Part shown: in pieces, positions 47,045 to 59,447 of the stretch
Layout of the letters: each line of letters starts with the position of its first letter
Position numbering within the stretch: position 1 is the first letter of the stretch
Assembly (NCBI GenBank): GCA_965153355.1
Contig: OZ231126.1
Location: 62,001-126,000, forward strand
DNA length: 64,000 nt
Origin: Flaccisagitta enflata
Taxonomy: Eukaryota; Chaetognatha; Sagittoidea; Aphragmophora
Reading direction: 5' to 3'
The notes under the pieces: model-generated
Database searches by the model: none
What the model was told of the DNA's origin: nothing
Seen by the model: only the letters and a program-made list of their open reading frames with translations
Translations under genes and position numbers: made by a program

Positions 47045-47404
47045 AAATATGACATTGATGGTCATGACAAATGACAAATTAAAAATGACAAATAACAAAT
47101 GACAAATGACAAATTACAAATGAGATTGATGGTCATGAAAAATGACAAAAGACAAGTGACATTGATGGTTATGCTAAATGACGAAAGACAAGTGACATTG
47201 ATGGTCATGCCAAATGACAAAAGACAAGTGACATTGATGGTCATGCCGAATGACAAATGACAAATGACAAATGACAAATGACAAATGACAAATGACAGTG
47301 ATGGTGATGCTAAATGACAAATGACAAATTAAATTGATGGTCATGCCAAATGACAAAAGACAAGTGACATTGATGGTCATGCCAAGTGACAAATGACAAA
47401 TGAC

Positions 47405-47437
<33 letters not shown>

Positions 47438-47487
47438 ACAAATGACAAATGACAAAAGACAAGTGACATTGATGGTCATGCCAAATG
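47045..47487 (+). repeat. Nested minisatellite of ATGACAA units
   Basis: Seven-bp ATGACAA runs separated by a longer unit AAGTGACATTGATGGTCATG. The structure is a higher-order repeat: ~40 bp containing variable numbers of the 7-mer. Confidence 0.88.
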
Positions 47488-47634
47488 ATCCCCTCACTTT
47501 TGATCTCAATAGAACGAGGAGAAGTGGAACTGGAACGAGAGAAACAGGGAAAAGTCAAAGAGGAAGAATCAAGAGTAAGGGAGACAAGGGGAGACAAAAT
47601 ACAAAGGAAAAAAAAGATACAATTAAAGGCATAA

Positions 47635-48115
47635 ACAGAGAAAAACTAATGCAATGAGAAGAACAATAAAATGGGGAGAAAAAAACATTTAATCAAAGGC
47701 AGAAATAAAAAAAATACCGATGTATTGAGAAGAACAATAGAATGGGAAGAAAAGAAACATTCAATAAAAAGCAGAAATAAAGAAATACTAGCGCATTGAG
47801 AAAAACAATAAAATGGGAAGAAAAAAAATACTTAAAGGCAGAAATAAAGAAATACTAATGCAATGAGAAGAACATTAGATTGGGAAGAAAACAAACATTT
47901 AATTTAAGGCAGAAACAAATAAATGATGCAATGATGCAATGATGCAAATAAATGATGCAATGATGCAATGAGCAGAACAATAAATGGGAAGAAGAGAGAC
48001 ATTTGATTAAAGGCAGAAATAAAGAATTACTCATGCAATGAGAAGAACAATAGAATGGGGAAAAAAGAAACATTTAAGGCAGAAATAAAGAAATATCAAT
48101 GCATTGAGAAGAACA
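47635..48115 (+). repeat. ~70-bp A-rich minisatellite
   Basis: About seven units of CAATGAGAAGAACAATAAAA, TGGGAAGAAAA and CATTTAAAGGCAGAAATAAA. One unit contains an inserted ATGATGCA octamer run (47,920-47,965). Confidence 0.87.
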
Positions 48116-48272
48116 AAGGGTCTCGAACAAAGACAATTGCATGTGGATGTTAAGGAATCAATACAGCACGCAAATGAAAATGAAAAATGGCAAATAGGAA
48201 GCCACTCCGCAAATTCAAGATAACTGGCCGCTCCTCAGTAGTTGATAGCAATAAGACTCGTCCGACATGAGA

Positions 48273-48392
<120 letters not shown>

Positions 48393-48522
48393 AAGCCACA
48401 ACAATGATGAGTAGAAATGGGTATTGGTGTCACGAGATATCCATGAGTCAGGTTTCGAGTCAGGAATTGCGATGGTTCTGTTGGTTATCTCATTGCATGG
48501 TTTCCGATGCGCCGACGATGGC

Positions 48523-49025
48523 TACAGTAGATGCCGTCTAGACTTGGAAATATGGGGGAGCTCATAACCTGAGTTTCAGTAGAGTGAGGGGACTGATATT
48601 TTGTAGGTGTAATGTGTAGACCTTAGGGGGTTAGCGATGGGGTATGGCATCCCTCTATGGATTACCTTTGGAAAAAAAACTTTTAGTTTAAAAGTAATAG
48701 GATCAAGTTTTTTTTTTGTAGAATTTTAACTTCATATATTTATTTAAATTGCAATACCAATTTGGGATTTGAACCCAGAATCTGTAAATAAGCTGCTCAT
48801 GACCAATTTGAAGTCTAGTGAGTTAACCACCTGACCAATTCCAGCAGCTGTTTAAAGTACGCAAATTATATTTAGTATATTCAAGAGAATTTTCTATCCA
48901 CAGAGCTGCCATACCCCATTGTCAACCCTACAGGCTATAGCACATGCACAGTTTTAAATCATTTGCTCAAATGGTATCAAGGATATGAGGGCCCCATATG
49001 TCCAAGTATAGACGACATGGACTGT
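48523..49025. mobile_element. TIR element with TACAGTAGATG end, 503 bp
   Basis: Left TACAGTAGATGCCGTCTAGA with CTTGG; right CCAAGTATAGACGACATGGA with CTGTA. Same terminus as the fold-back element at 13,150-13,850, including TA borders. Carries a tRNA-like segment inside. Confidence 0.72.
48763..48842 (-). ncRNA. tRNA-derived sequence (pseudo-tRNA or SINE head)
   Basis: On the minus strand: an A-box-like TTGGTCAGGTGGTTAACTC, an anticodon-arm-like segment, a long variable segment and a B-box GGTTCAAATCC inside CTGGGTTCAAATCCCAA. The B-box is a perfect RNA polymerase III match. Stems do not fold into a convincing functional tRNA, so I call it tRNA-derived rather than a gene. Confidence 0.45.
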
Positions 49026-51180
49026 ATCTCATGAGCTAGGTTGAGTCAGCCAGGATGGGCGCCCATGGATTTCTCATAGCAGATGGTCTCATTGGAGTCA
49101 TTGCATCGTTCTTCCGTTGAGTAGTTAACTCATCGTTTCCAGGAGCTTTTGCTGCTTGTAGAAGTCCTAATCTTTAGTCGCACTAGTAATACGAATTATA
49201 CAAATAAACTTTTAAATACGAATTATAAAGATTAACCTTTTAATCGTTTGACGAGAAACATAAAAGGATGAACCTATTTATTACATAACTTACAAACAAT
49301 TCTATCTCAACAACGAAAACCCCATCAAGAATAAAAAGCCCAAATCCAATCTTTTTTTTTTCCGGATATCTTTCATTTTTGCATGATTGAGCATGATTGA
49401 TAGTTGCTTGCGACATTGCATGGAAACAAAGTTATACTTGACAAACAATAACAAAATCGTAAATTGAAAAAAAAAAGAACAACAACAACGAAGAAAATTT
49501 GATTGTTTATTCCATCGCTGCTTTGAAACATTTTTGATCCTCGTGAAAAAAAGAAAGAAACAAAAAAGAGACAAAAACATAAAAAGACCAATTAATATTT
49601 AAATTACGACTTCAATGGTTACGACCTGGTTCATATTCTTCCAACATTTGAACCAGAGAGATGAATACGTAATCGAGAGCAAATCTATAACCGATCAAAA
49701 TCTTCGTTATAGAATGAATCATTAACAATTCAAACATTTATATGAATCCATCGACTCTTAATAACTAAAAAAAGGCGGCAACTAGTTTCCCACAGATTAA
49801 AAAGATAATAAAAAAAAAAGACTTAAAAAAGATACAAAAAAAAAAAGAAAGAAAAGAGCTGCAATGGCGGGAGTTTTGGTGGTGGACAATTTCAATTTGA
49901 CCGAAATTTAAGAGAAACCCGGGGAAAAAGAGCAAATAACTTCATAAATCGCGACATCAAAAATGTCAAATTGATCGGATTCAAAATGATGAGGAACATT
50001 AATGAGGGCAGAACATAAAAGATTAAAAAGGCCTTTCCATAAAAGAGAAAGGGAACGAAAACCATATCAATTCATTTCAAGAATCTAAAAAGCCAAAGGG
50101 GGAAAAAGAGATACATTTATGTGCAGAGAGATGAATTAAAAATGTGACATTTTTAGATCGGTCTCTGTCTTTATCTCTGTCTCTGTCTCTCTTTTTTTCA
50201 ATGAATATCATTTTGACAAAATTTGTGGATAAATGTCAACCCCGAAGAAAATAAAGGAAGTCTTAAATAACTTTAAAGAGAATAAAAAAAAGTCCAGAGC
50301 AGAAATAAACGATCGACAAAGGGAAAAAAAAAACGGAATTAAAAACCTTGTCACGGAATAAGTCAATATAAGATAAAGTTTTTTTTTCTTGCTCTATTCC
50401 AAATATAAAAAAAACCCGAAGAATTAAGAACGCCCCTCTTGCGCCCCCCCTGCGCCCCCTTGTGAGAAACGTAATCCTCAAATCAACGCTAACCGAAAAA
50501 GTTAGATACCCTTTTTCTTTTCCGCCTTTTGGACTTCCCATCAGGACTATCTCCCATTTGCAGAATCCCCCTTTTGATTTCTTTAAAAAAAATCCTTTTC
50601 AATTTCTGAGCTAGAGATAGAAAACCTTTTTTTTTACTCTATTACCCCTTTTCCGTTTACCACCTTGCAACATCCGTGAGCCTCTTGCACCTTCCCCCCT
50701 CCTTCTCCTTCGTCCTACTTTTGCCATTTCCCCCCCCCTCCTTCCCTCTCTTCTTACTCTTGCTCCCTCCCCCCTCCTTACCCCCTCGTCTTACTTTGCT
50801 CCTTCCTACCCGCCTCCCTCCTTCCCCCTTTATCTTCCACCTGGCAATATTTGTCAACCCCTCTGCCAACCCACCCCCCACTCCATACCCGATTAAAAGA
50901 TAGGAGCAACCCCTCTTGCCAAGAGTCTTGGCCTCATCTTCGTTTTCTAGCAAACTACCAGAACTACCAGAACATAAAGGAAACAACCATGCAAGTTCGT
51001 CCCCCTCACATTCCCTCCTTTACTGATCGTTACCCTCGTTTCTCATAAAGGAAAAAAAAAAACACTCTTAATTCAACATAGAATAGAATAGTCAAAACAT
51101 CTAATAGGATGTAGAAAGATCGACGACAGAAAAGGCTGTAATTTTGAATGATTTGAGCGTTGACCACGAAAAAAGAAACG
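49026..51180. other. Gene-free AT-rich stretch
   Basis: I see no gene here. Notable bits are an ACGAATTATA repeat pair (49,190-49,230), many A6-A9 runs, a C-rich stretch at 50,690-50,830 and a CTGTCT hexamer run near 50,160-50,190. Confidence 0.5.
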
Positions 51181-51189
51181 TTGTAAGAA

Positions 51190-51640
51190 AATAGAAAAGG
51201 GCAACAAACAAACAAACAAACAAATAAACAAAAAGGACAACAAACAAACAAAAGGGGCAACAAACAAACAAAAGGGACAACAAACAAACAAAAGGGACAA
51301 CAAACAAACAAAAGGGACAACAAATAAACAAACAAAAGGGACAACAAACAAACAAACAAACAAATAAACAAAAGGGACAACAAACAAACAAAAGGGACAA
51401 CGAACAAACAAAAGGGACAACAAACAAACAAAAGGGACAACAAACAAACAAAAGGGACAACAAACAAACAAAAGGGACAACAAACAAACAAACAACAAAT
51501 AAACAAAAGGGACAACAAACAAACAATAGGGACAACGAACAAACAAAAGGGAAACAAACAAACGAAAAAAAAACAAAAGAAACAAAGAACAAACAAAAAC
51601 AACAAAAAACAAAAAACAAATAAAAAAAGGGACAACAAAC
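51190..51640 (+). repeat. ~20-bp minisatellite ACAAACAAACAAAAGGGACA
   Basis: About eighteen units with variable numbers of ACAA. Frames on the minus strand (up to 211 codons of CLFVVPFV type) are explained by the repeat period. Confidence 0.9.
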
Positions 51641-52285
51641 AAACAGAGACGCTCGATCAGAAACAACGAAAGCGTGGCCTAAAACAAAAAACAAAAACAA
51701 AAAGCAATAACATAAAACGAAAACAAAACAAAACAAAACAACGGAAAACGATAACGTAAAATATGAACCGATTTGAAATAACGGAATGACATAAAATGAT
51801 TAAAAAAATGAAGAGGAGAGAAAGTGAAAATGAAATGGAAGAATAAAATGGAAGAATAAAAGGAGGAATTAAATAACCTAAAACTACAACTACAACTACA
51901 ACTTGTAGACAAACTTGGTGAGACTGTACACGTGTCTGGACAGTCGCGAGCAACAACTACATTCCCCTTTCTCATTCCCCCCCCCCAAAATAAGAAAACC
52001 CTCTCCAAAACAGATTCTTGCTGAGGAACTAAGAATGAAAGGCTTGAATTAGTGATCCCAGCATAAGTAGGAGGAAGGCAAAATTTGGTGACCCTTTTTA
52101 CAGATGGCGTTTTGCTAAAGAAAGAAAGAAAGAAAGAAAGAAAGGGGAAAAACATTGTGGTAACCACTCAAAAAGGAAGCCTTGTGTTTCTGTCTCTGTC
52201 TCTGTCTCTGTTTCTCTCTCTCTCTCTCTCTCTCGCTCTCTGATCAAGAGGCTCTATTCAAGTCGTTTTGTCACGCGCGACGGGG

Positions 52286-53457
52286 GCGGAAACAAACAGA
52301 CGCTGATTGTGGTAGTGGTCAGGATAGTGGTTGTAGTGGTTGTGACGGTGAAGGCGACGGCGGCGGAAACAAACAGACGCTGATTGTGGTAGTGGTCAGG
52401 ATAGTGGTTGTAGTGGTTGTGACGGTGAAGGCGACGGCGGCGGAAACAAACAGACGCTGATTGTGGTTGTGGTCAGGATAGTGGTTGCAGTGGTTGTGAC
52501 GGTGAAGGCGACGGCGGCGGAAACAAACAGACGCTAATTGTGGTAGTGGTCAGGATAGTGGTTGTAGTGGTTGTGACGGTGAAGGCGACGGCGGCGGAAA
52601 CAAACAGACGCTGATTGTGGTAGTGGTCAGGATAGTGGTTGTAGTGGTTGTGACGGTGAAGGCGACGGCGGCGGAAACAAACAGACGCTGATTGTGGTAG
52701 TGGTCAGGATAGTGGTTGTAGTGGTTGTGACGGTGAAGGCGACGGCGGCGGAAACAAACAGACGCTGATTGTGGTAGTGGTCAGGATAGTGGTTGTAGTG
52801 GTTGTGACGGTGAAGGCGACGGCGGCGGAAACAAACAGACGCTGATTGTGGTAGTGGTCAGGATAGTGGTTGTAGTGGTTGTGACGGTGAAGGCGACGGC
52901 GGCGGAAACAAACAGACGCTGATTGTGGTAGTGGTCAGGATAGTGGTTGTAGTGGTTGTGACGGTGAAGGCGACGGCGGCGGAAACAAACAGACGCTGAT
53001 TGTGGTAGTGGTCAGGATAGTGGTTGTAGTGGTTGTGACGGTGAAGGCGACGGCGGCGGAAACAAACAGACGCTGATTGTGGTAGTGGTCAGGATAGTGG
53101 TTGTAGTGGTTGTGACGGTGAAGGCGACGGCGGCGGAAACAAACAGACGCTGATTGTGGTAGTGGTCAGGATAGTGGTTGTAATGGTTGTGACGGTGAAT
53201 GAGACGGCGGCGGAAACAAGCAGACGCTGATTGTGGTAGTGGTCAGGATAGTGGTTGTAGTGGTTGTGACGGTGAAGGAGACAGCGGCGGAAACAAACAG
53301 ACGCTGATTGTGGTAGTGGTCAGGATAGTGGTTGTAGTGGTTGTGACGGTGAAGGAGACGGCGGCAGAAACAAATTGACGCTGATTGTGGTAGTGGTCAG
53401 GATAGTGGTTGTAGTGGTTGTGACGGTGAAGGAGACAGCGGCGGAAACAAACGTTGA
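52286..53457 (+). repeat. 77-bp satellite, ~15 near-identical copies
   Basis: Unit GGAAACAAACAGACGCTGAT, TGTGGTAGTGGTCAGGATAG, TGGTTGTAGTGGTTGTGACG, GTGAAGGCGACGGCGGC. Unit starts at 52,288, 52,365 and 52,442 are exactly 77 apart. The first ~11 units differ by only a few bases; the last four change GGCGACGG to GGAGACAG or similar. A decayed copy and AGTGGCAAG repeats follow to 53,650. 77 is not a multiple of 3, so no single frame reads all copies. One frame reads DCGSGQDSGCSGCDGEGDGG, Cys/Gly-rich. Confidence 0.95.
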
Positions 53458-53779
53458 TTGTGGGATAGTAGAGGGAAGTGGTGGTGACGGTGACGGCGGC
53501 GGAAACAGAAGGAAGCAAACAGACGCTGATTTCGGTGGTAGCGGCGGAAACAGACGCTCGTTGCGGCCTTAGTGGCGGTAGCAAGAGTGGCAAGAGTGGC
53601 GGAAGTGGCAAGAGTGGTGGTAGTGGCAAGAGTGGTGGTAGTGGCGATGGCGTCGACGGCGGCAAGAATGTGATTTTAGCACGGATTAGCACGCCTGCCG
53701 CATAACCGGCCGCAGTCAACAGAATACCAGATGGAGTAAACAGCAAACGATGACAATGACAAAGGAAGCAACTTACTAG

Positions 53780-53812
53780 AACAACTAGAACAACAACAAC
53801 AACAGCAACAAC

Positions 53813-53846
<34 letters not shown>

Positions 53847-53875
53847 ACGATAACAACAACAACAACATCAAAGGA
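53780..53875 (+). repeat. (AAC)n tract
   Basis: ACAACAACA tract with ACAGC and ACGAC interruptions. Confidence 0.9.
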
Positions 53876-53929
53876 AGCAACATACAAGCATCTCTTCTTT
53901 TATTTTCGCCACCGTCCGTTCCCCCTAAC

Positions 53930-54528
53930 GTAGTATTTAGGAAAAAAGTTTGGAAGCACTTTGGGTTTGTAGTATGTTTCCCCTCCTATGCACTCCAAAC
54001 ATATACACCTGATTGTTTTTGGCTATTTTTGTATTCATACTAACTAGAACAAAAGAGAGAAACAGTCCTCAATCTAATTAAGGAACCGCAAGTTTGGTTT
54101 GTTTATCACAACTAAGAGGTGGTTGTGGTAAATATGGTATATTCTGGTCATTTTGGCTGCAAAATTGGGCTACTTCGCTTTCCAAATCTGACTCGAAATC
54201 CATGAGATTATGAAACTAGAGCTCAAGAGCTAACCAGTGGTGCAATCCGCATGTTTTCATCATTTTTTGAAAAAATTTGAGAGCAATTGAAAGATTGAAG
54301 GGTAAGAGAAAAAAAAAATCCTCCTTTTTTTGCCATTTTTGAAAGTGCATGATCAACTTCAAACGGATGGCATTTCTAAACGGTTTGATGCACAGGGACG
54401 AGATTGCACTCAGATTGTAGATTTTTTGACGTTGATTAAAATGCTTATAGATTTTTCTCATTTATCCCAACGGGAAGTTGAGATATTCTTCTTTAAAGGT
54501 GCTTCCAAACATATTTCCTAGATAGTAT
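53930..54528. mobile_element. TIR element, MITE-W family, ~600 bp
   Basis: Left GTAGTATTTAGGAAAAAAGT, TTGGAAGCACTTT; right AAAGGTGCTTCCAAACATAT, TTCCTAGATAGTA. TIR about 32 bp. AT-rich inside, non-coding. Confidence 0.72.
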
Positions 54529-54535
54529 AAATGGC

Positions 54536-54770
<235 letters not shown>

Positions 54771-54989
54771 AGAACCACGACATCAACAACTTGGACAGTC
54801 TCAACTTTTTTGTTTTCACTGCCTCAACCCCCAGCGTTTCTAAAGGACGGTCCCTCTACTGCTCCGACTTTTCCAACCTCTCTCTCCCTCCCCCCTCTCC
54901 AATTTTCCTAACTATCCCACGAGTAGTCCGTAGCAGACTGAAACGTTCGCATCGAGTGTCCAAGAATATGTCAAAGTGGACAGATTAAG

Positions 54990-55352
54990 AGTGACAGGAA
55001 TTGTTGCACAGTAGTGAACACGACTAAAAGACGGCAAATGAATTGGAAACGACATCAAGCTTTAGCCGGCCAAATATTTAGTGTCACATTTGCATTGTAC
55101 GTCGGCGCAGGTTATCGCCCAGTGTCGGCAGAGCACCGACCTTACGTCGATCTAGTTCATCGGCACAGCCAAAGACTGAGTTGATGGGAGTAGATTTTTG
55201 GGCGCCTTTGAGGGTTTTTCTCTCTTTTACAACAAATCCAAAAGAAAAGAAAAGAAAAAGAGGAAATTTCCAAATGGAAAAGTTCAACAGAAAAGAAGGA
55301 GAAGAAAAAGAGTGAAGACAGTCTTGAATTAGACGGTTGCCAACGCGTGATC

Positions 55353-55411
<59 letters not shown>

Positions 55412-56460
55412 TTGTCTCAGCCATTTTCATCGTCAGCGTTCGCTTTCAAAGACGCCTTTCAACAAAACTTCTGTTTGAGATTCCCAACTCTGCGTCGATT
55501 GAAGTTTGCCACGCGCCCCCCCCCCTCGACCCCCCCTCGACCCCCAACCCCTCGGCATATTCCCACATTCAGAAATCTATCTGGCTTCTAGAGGGCCGTG
55601 TTTTCGGCATGAATTCGCTCTTTGTTCCTCCTGTCCATTTTTTCCTTACCTTTCCTCCAATCCGCTAACATCACCACATCCCAATTACGTCCATTGCCAC
55701 ACTCCGAATCCTTGTTCAATCTCGTTTCTTTACCAGTAACTACGACTGCTACATCCCAGCAACTTAATCAACCACATCCCGGTGATTTCCACTGTGTCGC
55801 ATCCCATTCCTGTAACCCTATCCCATTGCCGAAGCTGATTCGCTTTTCTATCTCCTTTTTGTCCCCCCCCCTTCCGAGGCCCTCCAAATTCTCCGTGACT
55901 GCCATCGTCCCGCTACTACACGTTACCATCCCGCCTCCACCCCCTCCCCTCCCACCCCTCCTCACTCCCATCTATTTTCGAGGCCCATAACTCTCTCTCT
56001 TTTTCGGTGGATGTGAGAAATTTCTTCTCTTTGCTGGTGGAAGAACAAATACTCTAACTTCCGTCGCTCGGGTTTTTTTTTTCTTCTTTCTTCTCTTTAT
56101 GTGTGTGTTAGAGAGAGACGTGTGTGAGTTTCAAGCAAACACTGACTTGAAAATGGCGACTTGGTTGTGGCTGAGGCTGAGGCTGAAGCTGAGGCTGAGG
56201 GCGTGACTTCACATTTAGCGGGAATAAAAAGATGCGTAGAAATTCATACAAAGATAAACAAAGTAATTCTTCTTTAAATATTCCATTCGACGCGTGACTT
56301 TACATAGAAGCCCTCCCTAAAAAAGGCTAAGACGAGCAGAAGATTACTACCAACTTACGCTTGCTGAGAAGGCCGGGCGAGGACAACTACGGCAACAACG
56401 AAAACAAAAAGAACAACAGCAACAACAACAACATCAACGACTGCGGCAACGACGAAAACA
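54990..56460. other. Gene-free stretch with (CT)n
   Basis: No gene is supported. A CT tract lies at 55,354-55,408, C-rich imperfect repeats at 55,510-55,550 and 55,865-55,970, and a GAGGCTGAGGCT hexamer repeat at 56,171-56,202. Open frames are short and featureless. Confidence 0.5.
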
Positions 56461-56464
56461 AAAA

Positions 56465-56842
<378 letters not shown>

Positions 56843-57181
56843 TCAATGAAATTGCTTATCACCATAAGGGTGTCCTAAAGTGAGCTCATAGTCAAAATTC
56901 CATACTCACCTTTTTATTGGGTTTACCCGATACACTAGTGCGCTTAACTCACCTGCTCGCATCAACAAGTCCTTCCTTCGATCCATCGCTACGGTGTCCA
57001 CCTAGGCAAAGGCCAATCCTCTTGTCTTCATCAGAATCGCTATCTGTATCTGTATTTGTATCACCAAGTCGTGCATTCATCATCTTCACACATTGTGTGC
57101 GTAAAACCAAAAGCAACAAAGGTCTCAATCTTCCTTATGTAAAACACAATAAACTATTGTTTTATTCCTCCTTGCATACAA

Positions 57182-57211
57182 AACAAAGAAAGAAAGAAAG
57201 AAAGAAAGAAA

Positions 57212-57283
<72 letters not shown>

Positions 57284-57285
57284 CA
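57182..57285 (+). repeat. (GAAA)n microsatellite
   Basis: AAAG tetranucleotide tract. Flanks 56,850-57,180 and 57,290-57,640 show no gene. Confidence 0.93.
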
Positions 57286-57788
57286 AGTAACTAACAAACA
57301 AAACCAACCTGCTAATCTTCCATTTCAACGCACGAGAATCCACTTCTTCCCATAATCAAAAGACATCTTCATTACATGCAAAATACACCCTCCCCCTCAC
57401 CAACAAGTGACACTTCCCTCCATTACGTGCGCCATCTTTCTCTTTTTCGTCACTCTCTCAAATTCATCGACACCTGTTTTATGTTATTACCATCTGTCGG
57501 AAGGTCGAATTAAAAAAGAACAAAAAGAAAGAAAGGGAAAGCAAGAAAGTATTTCCGAAGAAGAAAGGAAACGAAAAAAAATATAAAAGGAAAAACAAAA
57601 CCTTCCTCTCTTTTTTGTGCCATTTCTTCTTCGTCTCAGCAAAAAAAGATTATCGGAAGACGTATCTTCGTCCAGAGGAAATAAGTTTTCAAAAATTGAA
57701 GAAAGAAAAGTGGAGAAAAAGCCACAGCTATATCAGAAAGAGTCTTATGCCATTATCATCTGTAGCGCCGTTTTACCTTGCGGCCAAA

Positions 57789-58310
57789 ATGGCTACATTG
57801 ATTGCACTAGCAATTTCGTTACTGCTTGTATCGGCATTGTTGTTACCATTGCCCTTAGCGTCTGTGTCGGCAACTGTGTCGGCATCAGCATCTGCGTCGA
57901 CAGCGGCATCGGCATCTGTACCGGCGTCGGCATCTGAACCGGCATCGGCGTCGGCGTCGGCATCTGTACCGGCATCGGCGTCGGCGTCGGCATCTGCACC
58001 GGCGTCGGCATCTGTACCGGCGTCGGCATCTGAACCGGCATCGGCGTCGGCGTCGGCATCTGTACCGGCGTCGGCATCTGAACCGGCATCGGCGTCGGCG
58101 TCGGCATCGGCGTCGGCGTCGGCATCTGTACCGGCGTCGGCATCTGTACCGGCGTCGGCATCTGTACCGGCGTCGGCATCTGTACCGGCGTCGGCGTCGT
58201 CTTATCCGGCGCCATTTTGGTATTCAGCTTCCAAATCAACGGCAACTCGACGACAAAATCATCTACGCGTCAAAAGGATGACAGAGTGGAGAGTTTTATC
58301 ATCGGGCACG
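57789..58310 (+). CDS. Gene C exon 1: secreted Ala/Ser/Pro-rich protein
   Basis: Met at 57,789 opens a hydrophobic stretch ([20 protein letters not shown]) that looks like a signal peptide, followed by about 120 residues of [14 protein letters not shown] repeats from a 6/12/18/30-bp GC-rich minisatellite (57,860-58,200). All unit sizes are multiples of 3, as expected for a translated repeat. Next come [14 protein letters not shown] and [10 protein letters not shown], in which RVKR is a furin-type site. The donor is GGCACG|gtgagt, phase 0. An upstream in-frame Met (57,747) and a longer basic N-terminus after a possible acceptor at ~57,639 would instead make a membrane anchor. Function unknown. 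Confidence 0.6.
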
Positions 58311-58820
58311 GTGAGTGACAGGGTGGGTGACATGGTGAGTGACATGATGAGTGACATGGTAAGTGACATGGTGAGTGACATGAGGAGTGAAATGGTAAGT
58401 GACATGGTCACTTGGTGAGTGACGTGGTGAACGACATGATGAGTGACACGGTGGGTGACATGGTGACTTGGTGAGTGACATGGTGAGTGACAAGATGAGT
58501 GAGATGATGACTGACACTGTGAGTGACATGGTAAGTGACATGATGAGTGATACGGTGAGTGATATGGTGAGTGACATGAAGACTGACACAGTGACATGGT
58601 GAGTGATATGGTGAGTGACATGATGAGTGACGTGATGAGTGATATGGTGAGTGACATGATGAGTGACATGATGAGTGACATGATGAGAATTATGGTGAGT
58701 GACTTGATGAGGGATGTGGTGAATGACGTGGAGAGTGACATGAAGAGTGATGCGGTGAGTGACATGATGAGTGACACGGTGAGTGACATGATGAGTGACA
58801 CGGTGAGTGACTTGGTGGGC
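58311..58820 (+). repeat. 12-bp array GTGAGTGACATG starting at the gene C donor
   Basis: About 42 imperfect dodecamers. Roughly 16 contain GTGAGT and three contain GTAAGT, all full 5' splice-site consensus. The first unit is the donor of gene C exon 1. The 12-bp period keeps the reading frame, which stays open to a TGA at 58,416-58,418. Confidence 0.92.
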
Positions 58821-58904
58821 GAATTCATTTGAATTTATCAGAACCATGACGTCATTTGTTTTGGTATGATATGTCATGTCTTTCATGTCATTGTAATGTC
58901 ATTA

Positions 58905-59156
58905 AACTATAATTGTATTGTCATCCTGTCGTAATTATAATGTCATACTAGTGTCCAAATGATGTCGTTTTGATGTCATTTGCTGTAATGTCGTTTACAT
59001 CCAGTGTTGCACATGCCATATTGTTATCACCATGTGAGTTCTATGTAATGTCATGATACTTTAATCATAACGTCATCCTGATGTAATTATGATGTCATCC
59101 TAGTGTCCAAATGATGTCGTTTTGATGTCATTTCCTATAATGTCGTTTACATCCAG
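58905..59156 (+). repeat. Duplicated acceptor region of gene C exon 2
   Basis: A ~100-bp block (GTCATC..GTAATTAT..AATGTCAT, CTAGTGTCCAAATGATGTCG, TTTTGATGTCATTT, AATGTCGTTTACATCCAG) occurs twice, ending at 59,004 and 59,156. Only the second is followed by the open exon. Confidence 0.85.
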
Positions 59157-59303
59157 TGCGAAAATCTCGACTCTCCCAACGTTCGTTTGACGAAACTTCC
59201 AAATCTTCTTCCAAGCGTCAGAATCATTTCAACAAAAGTGGCTCCATCTTACAAACCAAAAAAGAGCAAAAGTGGAACCAACGAAATACATATCAAATTC
59301 GAG
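59157..59303 (+). CDS. Gene C exon 2
   Basis: 49 codons between TTTACATCCAG and TTCGAG|gtatgc, phase 0 on both sides, matching exon 1. Encodes CENLDSPNVRLTKLPNLLPS, VRIISTKVAPSYKPKKSKSG and TNEIHIKFE. No family is recognised. The frame is open with no stops and codon use is unbiased by repeats, which supports a real exon. The next exon is not visible; the BEL element begins about 150 bp further on. Confidence 0.55.
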
Positions 59304-59447
59304 GTATGCTCGCTTGATAATCATGTGAATGATTGTCAGCTTTATGAGCAAAGGACTGTAGTTAGCTGGTCGACTTTCGGATCTGTTGTTGGTGACTATC
59401 ACTGTCTATCTTTTTTCTCTTAGAAGGTGAACGCTTAATTAGACGGT

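Noticed and set aside
51030-51736. Minus-strand frames of about 200 codons (Cys/Leu/Phe/Val)
   Set aside because: Explained by the 20-bp ACAAACAAACAAAAGGGACA satellite in three frames.
52286-53457. CRISPR-like array
   Set aside because: Whole 77-bp units are identical with no unique spacers, in a eukaryotic context; it is a satellite.
55336-55990. Pro-rich open frames near 55.3-56.0 kb
   Set aside because: Short, C-rich, no conserved motif, no consistent splice partners.
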